Shown: positions 37,312 to 46,740, counted from the stretch's first letter. The stretch: DNA of 64,000 nucleotides from Prevotella aff. ruminicola Tc2-24 (GCF_900110895.1 NZ_FOIQ01000001.1:774472-838471); one strand, 5' to 3'. The notes: generated from the sequence alone by a model not told the origin. Made by a program: numbers and translations.

Positions 37312-38505
37312 TTACGAGTTGCGATTCTTGGCAATCAGTTTTTTGATTGTCTCAACAGAAGCGGCGGTCGTCAAGCCATCCTCTGGTGTGTTCATACAGT
37401 AATCAATTAGCCTATCGATTGTTGATGTTGCCACATGCATACGTGTATCAGCAGAGGCATAGTAAATGAATACCCGTCCATCCTCATCAGCAATCCAACC
37501 ATTTGCAAAAGCCACGTTCATCACATCACCGAGATACTCATAACCTTCTGGTACAAGGAAATAGCCACCCGGTTGTGCAATAACCTTTGTGGGGTCGTCC
37601 AACGAGGTCATATACATATACAACACATAACGCAGACCATCAGCCGTAGCACGTACACCATGAGCCAAGTGAAGCCAACCCTTCGGGGTTTTGATGGGAT
37701 GCGGGCCTTCTCCGTTCTTCACTTCCGTAATCGTATGATAGTGACGCGCATTGATAATAGTTTCTTCTTTCACCTCCGCATGGGTAATATCATCGATCAG
37801 TGCCCACCCAATGCCTCCACCTGAACCGGTATCAATAAAACCGTCTTGCGGACGAGTATAGAAGGCATACTTGCCATCTACGAATTCTGGATGGAGTACC
37901 ACATTACGCTGTTGACTCTTTGTCTTCAGGTCTGGCAGGCGCTCCCAGGTCTTCAAGTCTTTTGTACGAGCAATACCAGCAGTGGCAGTGGCAGCACTGA
38001 GATTGCCTGGCTGTGAATCATCATGGCGTTCTGCACAGAATACACCATAGACCCAACCGTCCTCATGCTTTGTTATACGCATATCATAAATATTTGTTGC
38101 AGGAATCACGTCGTCTGGCATGGTAATAGGTTCCTCCCAAAAGCGGAAATTATCGATGCCATTGGGCGATTCTGCAACCGCAAAATAGCTCTTACGATCC
38201 GCTCCTTCCACTCGGACGATAAGCAGATACTTGTCGTTCCACTTGATGGCACCCGAGTTTAATGTCGCATTACACATAATACGCTGCATCAGATACGGAT
38301 TATCTTTTTCATTAAAATCATATTTCCACTCCAAGGGGATATGTGCAGCTGTCAAAACAGGGTTCTTATACTTCTCATAAATGCCATTCTCCGCATAGCA
38401 GAATGGTGAATTCGAACAGTCCCACTCCATAACCTCGTTTTTACGATTCAGGAGTTCCTCATGACGCTTTCGCAGGGCTGCTACTTTCTTTTCAAATTCT
38501 GTCAT
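37312..38505 (-). CDS. GH130 mannosylglucose phosphorylase
   Basis: A 397-residue cytoplasmic enzyme of glycoside hydrolase family 130, subfamily 1. It is expected to split 4-O-beta-mannosyl-glucose with phosphate into mannose-1-phosphate and glucose. The catalytic Asp is D141 in NIYDMRITKHEDGW; a five-bladed propeller pattern (RVEGADRKSYFAVAESP, YAFYTRPQDGFI, GWLHLAHGVR) surrounds it. The N-terminal helix (FEKKVAALRKRHEELLNRKN) is typical of the oligomeric GH130_1 enzymes. The gene sits 24 bases after the GH26 mannanase gene. Confidence 0.92.
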   Translation of the reverse strand: MTEFEKKVAALRKRHEELLNRKNEVMEWDCSNSPFCYAENGIYEKYKNPVLTAAHIPLEWKYDFNEKDNPYLMQRIMCNATLNSGAIKWNDKYLLIVRVEGADRKSYFAVAESPNGIDNFRFWEEPITMPDDVIPATNIYDMRITKHEDGWVYGVFCAERHDDSQPGNLSAATATAGIARTKDLKTWERLPDLKTKSQQRNVVLHPEFVDGKYAFYTRPQDGFIDTGSGGGIGWALIDDITHAEVKEETIINARHYHTITEVKNGEGPHPIKTPKGWLHLAHGVRATADGLRYVLYMYMTSLDDPTKVIAQPGGYFLVPEGYEYLGDVMNVAFANGWIADEDGRVFIYYASADTRMHVATSTIDRLIDYCMNTPEDGLTTAASVETIKKLIAKNRNS

Positions 38506-38529
38506 TTCCTTATCTCTATTTTCTATTGA

Positions 38530-39645
38530 TTATTCTGTAATATCCTTTAAGAAAAGAACGTTCTTCTTATCGTACATTTCCTTAAAAAAGACTGCATCAG
38601 GCTTCGATGGTGAAGGTCCGAACCACTCATGCCGTGCATTACGCCACACGAGGAAGTAACTTATCTGATGCTTATCAAGTACAGGAGTAAGCGTTGATGT
38701 CCACCACGTCGGGTCAGTGAGATTTTTCAAACCACATTCCGTTAAAGCGGCTACCTTACCGTGCTCTGCAGCAAACCTCGTGAGCATCGTAAGATTCATA
38801 TCCAGTTGGGCTATAAAATCTTTCTTGGAACCCCACTGGTAGCCATCGATACCAACCAAGCCGACACGATCGTCGCCAGGATAACGCTCTAAATACTTCT
38901 CCTGCGTGAGATCTGGAGCCATACCCGGCGAGTATGCCCAAAGTAGATTATCAAATCCGTCAGCATCTAGTTTATCCTGAAGCATATTCCACAAAGCCTT
39001 ATAATCCTCCGCAGAACAAAGTCTCTCACCCCACCAAAACCAAGAGCCGGTATTCTCGTGCCATGGGCGGAATATAACGGGTATTCTCTCACCATCTTCC
39101 GTCTTTAGTGTGGCAAGGAAATCAGACAAGCGTTGCATCCAGATCTGGAAAAGATCATATTTTTCTCCTCCCTTCAGAATACTTCTCACAACAGTTGTAT
39201 CACTGATATCCCATGCAGTACCCTCAGGAAACTTCTGTCCAGCCAAACCACCTCCATCTATCGTGGTCAACGGGTTACGTGGATGCCAGCTAATAGTAAT
39301 GATGCCCCCACGATTATAATGATTGATGATCTCCTCTGTGATTTTCGTAAAAGGAACGCTATCAAGGCTTTTCTTGTCACCCATTTCGATACCACCCAGT
39401 TCAAATCCCATCACTGCAGGATAATCGCCACAAACATTTTTTACATCACTTGAGTCTTTTTGGTATTCCCATGTCAGACCATAAAAGGGATCATCCTGAT
39501 GACCAAACATATATCCCCTCTGACGAAGGGTATCAAGGCGTTCCATTAACCGCTGACCCTTTGTCTTCTCCTGTTCAGACTGCTTCGCTGCAGAACAAGC
39601 TGTCACAGCAAACGCTATAATCGATATAACATAAATCTTTTTCAT
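38530..39645 (-). CDS. GH26 beta-mannanase lipoprotein
   Basis: A 371-residue endo- or exo-acting beta-1,4-mannanase. The signal sequence ends at a lipobox with Cys17 (FAVTAC), so it is membrane-anchored. The acid/base is E197 in FRPWHENTGSWFWWG and the nucleophile is E303 in AALTECGL; both are intact. The Bacteroides fragilis homologue ManA makes mannobiose from mannan. I see no acidic run right after the Cys of the kind that sends lipoproteins to the surface, so the enzyme may face the periplasm. It lies 35 bases after the esterase gene. Confidence 0.92.
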   Translation of the reverse strand: MKKIYVISIIAFAVTACSAAKQSEQEKTKGQRLMERLDTLRQRGYMFGHQDDPFYGLTWEYQKDSSDVKNVCGDYPAVMGFELGGIEMGDKKSLDSVPFTKITEEIINHYNRGGIITISWHPRNPLTTIDGGGLAGQKFPEGTAWDISDTTVVRSILKGGEKYDLFQIWMQRLSDFLATLKTEDGERIPVIFRPWHENTGSWFWWGERLCSAEDYKALWNMLQDKLDADGFDNLLWAYSPGMAPDLTQEKYLERYPGDDRVGLVGIDGYQWGSKKDFIAQLDMNLTMLTRFAAEHGKVAALTECGLKNLTDPTWWTSTLTPVLDKHQISYFLVWRNARHEWFGPSPSKPDAVFFKEMYDKKNVLFLKDITE

Positions 39646-39680
39646 ATCATTCTTACTTCATAAATCCACGAATATACATA

Positions 39681-41006
39681 CTATCTTAACTTCATCTGTT
39701 TCAATAGCCACTCTTCCCACTCATCCCATTGTTCCTGATACCAGAAATGCCATGTGGCCTGATATGGTGAGATTTCTTTGGGCCCTTTTACTGTGTTATA
39801 AGTGGCCCATGCCGTTGTAGGCGGCACAACGTCATCATTATAACCAAAAGAGAACCATCCTTTCTGTTTGTCAGTAATCAAACGGGCAAAATTGACACCA
39901 TCATAATAACGTGAGGTCTCTATCTGGTCGTCAAGCGTAGTTCTTATGTCACGCTCATTGGGTAATCGATATCCTTTAATATTGGGTTTCCCATAAAAGT
40001 AATGAGGCCAACCGCATGCGATACCACGCAACGAATTAGTATGATCACAGAGAGCCGCATGCACAGGGGCATAAAAGGTCACACGTCGATCCAATCCGGC
40101 AGTTGCCAATGTCAGGAAACCTCCCTGAGAGGAGCCTGTCACACCCAGCTCCTGTCCATTCCACGGCGTATATTCGGCAATGTAATCAAGAGCACGAATA
40201 CAACCGATAATCACACGATGATAGTAATGTTTTTCACGCGATTCCATATTATACTCGCAGTACCCCTGAAGAGCACCGTTTCCCAAATCATCGTAAACTC
40301 CTTGTTCCATTGTTACCGGGATGCCATGTATACCGATTTCGAGCGTAATAGCTCCCTGAGAGGCCGTATAAATATCGCCTGCATATGGTCGCACGCCTGC
40401 TCCAGGAACTCTAAGCAACGCAGGATAACGGCCTTCTTTAACGGGCACACATAAAATACCATAGGTACGCACCCCCCATCGTTCATTATTGAAGGAAACT
40501 TCATATACGTTCACATCCTTTGTGCAACGCTCTGGTAATAGCCGTTTCGTTGGATTCAGGTCTGTCTTACGTGCTTCACGGATGGCACTCTCCCAGAAAT
40601 CGCAGAAATCGCGTGGGAAGACTGTCGACGGCTGCAGTTTTTCTGGTGAGAAGGCTACGCTACAGGCTCCTTTATAATTCTTGCCATTGACATGAGCCAC
40701 CACGTCAACACGGAAAAAGCCAGGCTGCTTCATGGAGCCGGTCAACTTCAATGTTCCATTTTTCAAGACAACGTTCTTCTTGACATTCTGATACATCTCT
40801 GGTCCGGTAGCATAATCGACACTCACATTATCAAGTAACGTTCCAGATTTGAGCACATTAATCACAAATGTTGCCTTCTCATTAGTTTGATAAGTCCAGT
40901 CCCTATGGTCTGGTTGCACAGTCACAACAATATTATTACCACGAATCTGAGCATACAGATTCCCCAACGTCGCTAAACAAAGAAAAATAGCAAGCAGTCT
41001 TTTCAT
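39681..41006 (-). CDS. Carbohydrate esterase family 7-like acetyl esterase
   Basis: A 441-residue exported esterase with signal peptide MKRLLAIFLCLATLGNLYAQ. The N-terminal 120 residues form an Ig-like domain; the alpha/beta-hydrolase domain follows, with the nucleophile Ser293 in VTGSSQGGFLTLA, Asp in NDDVVPPTTAW and the final His in ATWHFWYQEQW. This AXE1/CE7 type removes acetyl groups from xylan or mannan oligosaccharides, so here it probably deacetylates mannan before or during mannanase action. It is the first gene of the GH26-GH130-symporter-epimerase operon. Confidence 0.88.
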   Translation of the reverse strand: MKRLLAIFLCLATLGNLYAQIRGNNIVVTVQPDHRDWTYQTNEKATFVINVLKSGTLLDNVSVDYATGPEMYQNVKKNVVLKNGTLKLTGSMKQPGFFRVDVVAHVNGKNYKGACSVAFSPEKLQPSTVFPRDFCDFWESAIREARKTDLNPTKRLLPERCTKDVNVYEVSFNNERWGVRTYGILCVPVKEGRYPALLRVPGAGVRPYAGDIYTASQGAITLEIGIHGIPVTMEQGVYDDLGNGALQGYCEYNMESREKHYYHRVIIGCIRALDYIAEYTPWNGQELGVTGSSQGGFLTLATAGLDRRVTFYAPVHAALCDHTNSLRGIACGWPHYFYGKPNIKGYRLPNERDIRTTLDDQIETSRYYDGVNFARLITDKQKGWFSFGYNDDVVPPTTAWATYNTVKGPKEISPYQATWHFWYQEQWDEWEEWLLKQMKLR

Positions 41007-41042
41007 TATATGTACAGTTTTGAGCTTTCAAATTGTCGGGTG

Positions 41043-41050
41043 CAAAGTTA
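41043..41050 (-). promoter_or_regulatory. -7 box of the mannan operon (esterase to epimerase)
   Basis: TAACTTTG on the minus strand, 36 bases before the esterase ATG. No clear -33 box at the usual 20-nt distance. It lies downstream of the terminator of the preceding GH5 transcript, so the two mannan transcripts look separate. Confidence 0.5.
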
Positions 41051-41111
41051 CGCAAAAAACAGCGAAACGCAGAATAATATATTATCTATTTATAGTACTT
41101 TTTTACTAAAA

Positions 41112-41153
41112 AGGCAAAAGACAAAGAGAGTCGGTTTTCTTCGTCTTTTGCCT
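41112..41153 (-). terminator. Terminator of the GH5-hypothetical transcript
   Basis: Perfect 11-bp arms AGGCAAAAGAC and GTCTTTTGCCT flank a 20-nt loop, and on the minus strand four T bases follow. It is 35 bases downstream of the stop of the hypothetical protein gene. Confidence 0.7.
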
Positions 41154-41187
41154 ATAGTATTCAACTACCTCAAAGAACTAAAGGATT

Positions 41188-41859
41188 TCATTTTACTACC
41201 ATTTTTACACCATCCTGGATAACTATACCCTTATAATTTTCGTCGACCACTTGACCCGACATATTATAACTGACACTTGTTTTCTTCTTTTTCTTTTTCG
41301 CCGGTATAAATTCCGAGGCTGCAACCTTAATAGAAGAAGTCAATTTAATCAGATTGATTTGAGATACCACGAGATTGTCGGCACTTACACGCAATCCATT
41401 CTTCTTCAAATTGGCAACATCGGTCTCTGTTAATATGATATCATACAACGTCGAACCCTCCTCAACAACGACATACCCTCTGTCATTCAACTCAGAAGCA
41501 TTGCCTTCCAAGGCATCATCCACACTAGCACTGACCATCTTGATCTGACAACAATTCTCCATGTCGACAGATGATGTAGAATATACAAGCTCCAAAGCAT
41601 CACCAACCGCAACATGAGAGAATTCCTCTGCATCAATGCATATACCAACCTCATTCGGGGAATTATTAAACACGCATTCTCCTTCCCATAGAACCGCAGA
41701 TATAATCCCATCAAATGAACGAGTGGCTTTCTTCTTCACATTCTGATCTGATATCAGACCAAACGGAGTATCTTCCACTTTAGCTTGTTCAGCCCATTCC
41801 TGTGCATTTGCATATGTCGCAAGACACACAACAACGATCAGGGTAAATAATTTTTTCAT
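41188..41859 (-). CDS. Hypothetical secreted protein with a possible C-terminal sorting motif
   Basis: A 223-residue protein I do not recognise. ATG 41859 gives the signal peptide MKKLFTLIVVVCLATYANAQ; eight codons of extra open frame precede it. The middle alternates beta strands (FDGIISAVLWEGECVFNN, SPNEVGICIDAEEF, LELVYSTSSVDMENCCQIKM) and might be a jelly-roll carbohydrate-binding fold, though that is a guess. A Lys run (AKKKKKKTS) precedes a C-terminus of the form SYNMSGQVVDENYKGIVI plus a GVKMVVK end, the pattern seen in many secreted Prevotella proteins and similar to type IX C-terminal signals. It lies 37 bases after the GH5 mannanase gene and shares its transcript. Confidence 0.7.
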   Translation of the reverse strand: MKKLFTLIVVVCLATYANAQEWAEQAKVEDTPFGLISDQNVKKKATRSFDGIISAVLWEGECVFNNSPNEVGICIDAEEFSHVAVGDALELVYSTSSVDMENCCQIKMVSASVDDALEGNASELNDRGYVVVEEGSTLYDIILTETDVANLKKNGLRVSADNLVVSQINLIKLTSSIKVAASEFIPAKKKKKKTSVSYNMSGQVVDENYKGIVIQDGVKMVVK

Positions 41860-41896
41860 ACGCAGTTGCTTTATGTAATACAATTATAGTTGATAA

Positions 41897-43198
41897 CTAT
41901 TCTATCTTTTTCATCCTATCTGCTTGTGACTTAATAACCGACAACGTAGAAGTATCACCTGTGAAAACAGAATTCAGTCCCTGAGCCTCCTGCGCAGGAT
42001 CTCCCGTATAGTCATCACCAACCTGCCACTGTTCATAATGCTGGGGCTTAGCAAATCCACCCCACCCCCAGAAATTGCAGCCTGCGAAATAGCCACCTTT
42101 TTCTGCATTATCAGCCACCAGTGAGAATACGTACTCATAGAATCCATCACGCCCTTTAGTAGGTGTGCCCAACGCGAATTGAAAATCATCACGTGGATAA
42201 CCAAATTCTTCCATCACCAAAGGCTTCCCTATTCGTGCACATATCTCCAAATGACGTTCAATATACTTCTGGGTGTACTCTTTTGCCCTTGGCAAGTTCT
42301 CAATTAAAGAATCAGCCTTCGCCCAGCCCCAATTGTAAGGCCACAGATGAATATTACAATAGTCAATATTGGCATCCGAACTTATACGTTCCCAACAATC
42401 GAAATCGCCTTCACAGCCCCACGCGCCCTCGCTACCGATAGAAATCAGATGGTTTGAATCAAGCGAACGGATGAGAGAAGAAGCCTCGGCAAGCCACTTC
42501 TCGAAAGCAGGCAACGCCTCCCTAGAAAAAGCACGCGGCTCATTACCAATCTGCCACGACATAATGGCTGGATCATTCTTATAAGCCACTCCTGTATAGC
42601 GATTCGTCCGACCAAGGATAAAACGCACATAATCATAAAACAATTCGTGCGCTTTCTGGTTGGTTGCATATTTTGTCATCGCATTCATAAAAACAGGATA
42701 GCCATCTTCATTGGGGCGTGGCTGCCGCCCTTCGCCCGCGTGTTCCAAATAGAAACTATAACCACCACTCCACTCCCATGAGTTATTCAAATAAAGAACC
42801 GCCACCATATCACGTTTAGCCATTTCTTGCAATAGGAAGTCGAGACCTGCAAGGATCGTATCATTATATTCCCCAGGCTTCACCTGTAGTGTCGGCTCTA
42901 CCTTCGTTGTTACCCCACGTTCCCCATCGCTTCCAACAAGAATACGAAGATTATCGACTCCCACAGACTTCATAAAGTCGAGTTCCCGACAGAGCCGCAC
43001 GCGATCTCCGCCTTGCCCCTCGGAGCCAAGAATTGCCCCGTACCAGAAATTAGTACCCACGTAATAATAGGGTTTTCCGTTCTTCACAAAATGTCCATTC
43101 GCCACACGTACGAAATCACTACGTTCTCCCTGTTGTCCACGACAGGCCACAAACGCCATAAAAAAGAGTATTGTAACGAACAGTTTCAGTTTCATCAT
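41897..43198 (-). CDS. GH5 beta-mannanase lipoprotein (GH5_7-like)
   Basis: A 433-residue glycoside hydrolase of family 5, most like subfamily 7 endo-beta-1,4-mannanases. The lipobox Cys is residue 19 (FMAFVAC). The acid/base is E220 in SWQIGNEPRAFS and the nucleophile E331 in LVMEEFGYPRD. Trp-rich loops (WEWSGGYSFYLE, NIHLWPYNWGW, FWGWGGFAKP) fit a polysaccharide cleft. It should cut mannan chains into oligomers for the GH26 enzyme. It is first in its transcript, followed by the hypothetical secreted protein gene, and has a good promoter. Confidence 0.9.
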   Translation of the reverse strand: MMKLKLFVTILFFMAFVACRGQQGERSDFVRVANGHFVKNGKPYYYVGTNFWYGAILGSEGQGGDRVRLCRELDFMKSVGVDNLRILVGSDGERGVTTKVEPTLQVKPGEYNDTILAGLDFLLQEMAKRDMVAVLYLNNSWEWSGGYSFYLEHAGEGRQPRPNEDGYPVFMNAMTKYATNQKAHELFYDYVRFILGRTNRYTGVAYKNDPAIMSWQIGNEPRAFSREALPAFEKWLAEASSLIRSLDSNHLISIGSEGAWGCEGDFDCWERISSDANIDYCNIHLWPYNWGWAKADSLIENLPRAKEYTQKYIERHLEICARIGKPLVMEEFGYPRDDFQFALGTPTKGRDGFYEYVFSLVADNAEKGGYFAGCNFWGWGGFAKPQHYEQWQVGDDYTGDPAQEAQGLNSVFTGDTSTLSVIKSQADRMKKIE

Positions 43199-43220
43199 TA
43201 TTGGCTGGTTAATTCAATGG

Positions 43221-43252
43221 CAAAGATACACATTTTTCTTCAGAAAACCAAA
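43221..43252 (-). promoter_or_regulatory. Promoter of the GH5 mannanase gene
   Basis: On the minus strand TTTG (43252-43249), a 20-nt spacer and TATCTTTG (43228-43221); the ATG follows after 22 bases. This is one of the best matches in the window. Confidence 0.65.
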
Positions 43253-43347
43253 TAATTATAATAAAACTTACGACAAATGAGCATTGAGTGTCAGAAATCG
43301 CTCAAAGAGTATTATAAACCACATTAGAAAAACGAGCAGATGGCATT

Positions 43348-44214
43348 TCATGAAAGAGTTTTCCTATGGTAACGCAATAAGCCGGCCATCGGACTCTTTT
43401 GAATTTGTCCTACGACGAAACCCTGACTGGCTGCCGCCTCGCATAATTCCTTCTGATAGTACCATGCAATTGAACCAATAAATGAAACAGGCAAATCATG
43501 ACGATTATATGGTGAGATATGATAACGGAAGAAGTCAGTAAAACTCGTAACGACAAGTGAACGTATGTCGGGATTATCAAGATGATCATAAATAAACGTT
43601 GAAAGACTGGCCAAGAAACGATTCGCCATAGGTTGGCGATAGACACGATCAATAATCGAGGCCAAAGATAGTCCTGTCTGTTTTTCAAATTGGGACTTAA
43701 TTTCTTCTGACAACAGGCCCATATAAAGTGCATGCAAAAAATGCTTTCCAATCACAGCGCCACTTCCCTCGTCGCCAAGGATATAACCAAGAGCCGAAGT
43801 GTTCTTAACAATAATCTTTCCATCATACAAACAGGAATTCGCACCCGTTCCCAAAATACACGCAATCCCCTCATTACATCCACACAAGCTACGAGCAGTA
43901 CCCAACAAATCACTATGTGCCTCAATATCCTCTGCACATAAAAACGACTGACGAAGAAGTCGCACCATCGGCATCTCAAATTCTGGTCTCACACCACTAC
44001 CATAAAATTTTACGCTCGTCACGGTTTCCTTTCCTTCAGGAAGTTGAGGAACCAACTCTTCCTGAAGAATAGAAGATATCTCATCCTGTGATTGATGAAA
44101 TGGATTAATGCCTTGCGTACTAAAGACGCGATATGACATCTCAAGGCTGTCCGCATCCGAAGGTACGAATGCCCAGTCCGTCTTTGTACTTCCACTGTCT
44201 GCAATCAGTATCAT
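43348..44214 (-). CDS. BadF/BadG family sugar kinase, N-acetylglucosamine-kinase-like
   Basis: A 288-residue ASKHA-fold kinase. Start ATG 44214 places the phosphate-1 motif at the very N-terminus (MILIADSGSTKTDWAFV); ten codons of extra open frame precede it. The phosphate-2 region is GTGANSCLYDG and ALGYILGDEGSGAVIGKHF, as in N-acetylglucosamine kinases of this family. It probably phosphorylates GlcNAc or another hexose in the cytoplasm. It sits upstream of the GH5 gene with its own promoter; glucose released by mannosylglucose phosphorolysis would need a kinase, but the family favours amino sugars, so the link is tentative. Confidence 0.82.
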   Translation of the reverse strand: MILIADSGSTKTDWAFVPSDADSLEMSYRVFSTQGINPFHQSQDEISSILQEELVPQLPEGKETVTSVKFYGSGVRPEFEMPMVRLLRQSFLCAEDIEAHSDLLGTARSLCGCNEGIACILGTGANSCLYDGKIIVKNTSALGYILGDEGSGAVIGKHFLHALYMGLLSEEIKSQFEKQTGLSLASIIDRVYRQPMANRFLASLSTFIYDHLDNPDIRSLVVTSFTDFFRYHISPYNRHDLPVSFIGSIAWYYQKELCEAAASQGFVVGQIQKSPMAGLLRYHRKTLS

Positions 44215-44241
44215 TTTCAATCTATTATAAGGATTATGATG

Positions 44242-44249
44242 CAAAAGTA
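44242..44249 (-). promoter_or_regulatory. -7 box of the BadF-type kinase gene
   Basis: TACTTTTG on the minus strand, 27 bases before the ATG at 44214. No clear -33 box. Confidence 0.45.
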
Positions 44250-44313
44250 ATCAAAAATACATTAAATTCCCCCATAAATAATCTTATTTTTCAGAATTAA
44301 GAAGTTTTTTTCG

Positions 44314-44321
44314 TATCTTTG
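44314..44321 (+). promoter_or_regulatory. -7 box of the MscS-family channel gene
   Basis: TATCTTTG, 25 bases before the ATG at 44347; diverges from the kinase promoter 65 bases away. The -33 region is T-rich without a clear TTTG. Confidence 0.5.
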
Positions 44322-44346
44322 CATAACTAAACAACATTTTAATCAA

Positions 44347-46683
44347 ATGAAACGTTTCTTAGCCATATTACTACTTCTATTGTCTATCGGTATAGAGACC
44401 CATGCCGTTCTGAAAGAGAAAGATCTCGAACAGACGCTATCAATCTTACAGAAAGAACTGGAACAATACAACGACGAGCTGACCGCTCGGAGTGCTGTAC
44501 GAAAGGTACGTGCCAAGCAGCTTATCACCCAGTTGCTGTTAACGATGAAACAAGCAGACCAGAATGCGCTAATGCTCTATTCACAGCAACAGGATAACGT
44601 ATTCGACATGACATACGCTTGTCACGAAGCCACAAAACAGTATCAGGACTTTCACAAAAACCAGATTCCCTTCACTTCCTTCTTAGAGAAAAGCGGAGCA
44701 GAACTTGCGCGATACGATAGTCTTGTGAAACGTTTGGAGGCGATGCCAGAGATGATGACAACTGCCTACGGCTCTAAGCGGCGTGATTCATGTCTAGTTC
44801 TAGCCAAAAACATCCGTTCGATGCTAGCTGATGGCGAGCAACAACTAAAGCGCAACATCCACTTCTACAAACAGACAGAGCGGCGCCTCAGCGAACTGAA
44901 TGATTATGCCAGAAACCGTTACACAGATATTCAGCGGAGCATCTTCATCAATGGTAGCGATAGCTATCCCACGCTATTAAACAACCTCGGACGGCGCTGG
45001 AGTTCTATGACAGAAACTGTCAAAAAGAAATATACAATCAATAACGATGACAATTCTCAATGGAGTTCACGGTGGATATTCGGACTATTTATCGCCATAG
45101 CTTTTTATGTCATCGTTGCCATAGTCCTCAACCAGCTCTTTTTCCGTTTTCTCTTACCAAAGCGGTTTAAGACTGAGGAGTTTAAGAAGAAGCAGGCCGC
45201 CATCATCATGGCTACCACCACCATCACCTTCGCGGTGATACAAGGATTACTAATGAGCAACTCCACTCAAAACTTCATTCTTATGGCATCAAACCTATTG
45301 GTGGAATACGCATGGCTGCTTGGTGTAATTCTTATCTCATTGCTACTCCGTGTAAAAGGTGAACAGATAGGTAGCGCCTTTCGTATCTATGCGCCTTTAA
45401 TCGCTGTAGGGTTTATCGTTATCGGATGCCGCATCATTCTTATTCCCAACGAGTTAGTAAACATTGCATTACCTCCAATATTGCTCGCGTGTGCAGTCTG
45501 GCAATGGCTAGTCATCAGAAAACACAATCAAAACATTCCCAAGTCGGACATTTTCTATACTTATATCTCCCTCGTTGTCTTCATTGCATCTGTATGTTGC
45601 TCCTGGGCCGGATATACATTACTGGCTGTACAATTACTGATATGGTGGATCATGCAGTTAACCTGTATCCTAACTATTACCTGTGTCAGCCAATACATTG
45701 AAATCTTTGCAAAACGCAAAGGATATGACAAGAAACCCATCACACAGACATGGGCCTATCTATTTGTCGAAAAGGTAGTAATGCCTGCTTTGAGCGTGAA
45801 TTCTATTATGTTAAGTATCTACTGGGCAGCGAAGGTGTTCAATCTGAGTGAGCTCTGCTGGCAGATCTTCAAATACAGTTTTATAGACATGACGAATTTG
45901 CAAGTGAGCATCCTAAAACTCTCGATGGTCATCACGTTGTGGTTTCTCTTCCGTTACATTGCCCACACCATCCTCGCCTTATTACGTATCCATTATGAAA
46001 CAGATGACCCGTCAACAGCTGCCTCGAAAGAAGTAATGGGAAGAAATGTGATTCAAGTACTCGTATGGGGAATATGGTTGATGATTTCACTCTCCGTCCT
46101 GCATATTAGTGTCGCATGGCTACTCGCTATTTCTGGAGGTCTATCAACCGGTATAGGTTTCGCATCCAAGGATATCATCGAAAACATCTATTACGGCGCC
46201 TCACTCATGGCAGGTCGTATCAAAGTAGGTGATTGGATTGAGGTCGATGGAACTATGGGGAAAGTTAGTTCTATCAGCTATACCTCAACTGTCGTGGAAG
46301 CACGATCCGGAGAGGTTATCACCTTTCAGAATTCCCAACTGTTTGCGAAGAACTACAAGAACCTGACTCGTAACCATGGGTATGTACTTGCAGTCATTCC
46401 TTTCGGTGTCGCATATGGTTCAAACCTAAAGGAAGTGACTCAATTGGTCGAGGATGCCGTCAATACGATGAATCACCCTTGGATGGATGCCTCTAAGGAA
46501 ACAAAAGCAGTTGTATCAGAGATGGCCGATTCGAGCATCAACTTCAAACTTTTAGTCTGGGCCGAGGCTACGAAAAAAACACACGTGATGAGTGATGTAC
46601 TGAAATGTGTCTACGAGACATTGAACAAAAACAGCATCAGCATCCCGTTCCCACAACGTGACATCCATCTGGTAAAAGATTAA
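44347..46683 (+). CDS. Large MscS-family mechanosensitive channel
   Basis: A 778-residue inner-membrane channel that opens under membrane tension. A signal peptide (MKRFLAILLLLLSIGIETHA) leads a periplasmic coiled-coil region to about residue 235. Some ten membrane segments occupy about 243-600, starting WIFGLFIAIAFYVIVAIVL. The MscS pore helix and beta domain are at about 590-690: SGGLSTGIGFASKDIIENI and DWIEVDGTMGKVSSISYTST. The extended N-terminal part places it with MscK/MscM-like proteins rather than the 280-residue MscS. It is monocistronic or leads into the kds genes, which have their own promoter. Confidence 0.92.
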   Translation: MKRFLAILLLLLSIGIETHAVLKEKDLEQTLSILQKELEQYNDELTARSAVRKVRAKQLITQLLLTMKQADQNALMLYSQQQDNVFDMTYACHEATKQYQDFHKNQIPFTSFLEKSGAELARYDSLVKRLEAMPEMMTTAYGSKRRDSCLVLAKNIRSMLADGEQQLKRNIHFYKQTERRLSELNDYARNRYTDIQRSIFINGSDSYPTLLNNLGRRWSSMTETVKKKYTINNDDNSQWSSRWIFGLFIAIAFYVIVAIVLNQLFFRFLLPKRFKTEEFKKKQAAIIMATTTITFAVIQGLLMSNSTQNFILMASNLLVEYAWLLGVILISLLLRVKGEQIGSAFRIYAPLIAVGFIVIGCRIILIPNELVNIALPPILLACAVWQWLVIRKHNQNIPKSDIFYTYISLVVFIASVCCSWAGYTLLAVQLLIWWIMQLTCILTITCVSQYIEIFAKRKGYDKKPITQTWAYLFVEKVVMPALSVNSIMLSIYWAAKVFNLSELCWQIFKYSFIDMTNLQVSILKLSMVITLWFLFRYIAHTILALLRIHYETDDPSTAASKEVMGRNVIQVLVWGIWLMISLSVLHISVAWLLAISGGLSTGIGFASKDIIENIYYGASLMAGRIKVGDWIEVDGTMGKVSSISYTSTVVEARSGEVITFQNSQLFAKNYKNLTRNHGYVLAVIPFGVAYGSNLKEVTQLVEDAVNTMNHPWMDASKETKAVVSEMADSSINFKLLVWAEATKKTHVMSDVLKCVYETLNKNSISIPFPQRDIHLVKD

Positions 46684-46698
46684 AAAACAGTCAATTTG

Positions 46699-46730
46699 TT
46701 TGGTAGATTTAGATAAAATACTTATTTTTG
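46699..46730 (+). promoter_or_regulatory. Promoter of kdsA and the envelope gene cluster
   Basis: TTTG (46699-46702), a 20-nt spacer and TATTTTTG (46723-46730); the kdsA ATG comes only ten bases later. A good match to the Bacteroidota consensus, with a very short predicted leader. Confidence 0.6.
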
Positions 46731-46740
46731 CATCATCATT

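Noticed and set aside
33008..44214. The mannan region as a horizontally acquired island
   Set aside because: It looks somewhat more A/T-rich by eye, but there are no integrases, tRNA genes, direct repeats or mobile genes at its edges, and I could not compute composition; the claim is not supported.
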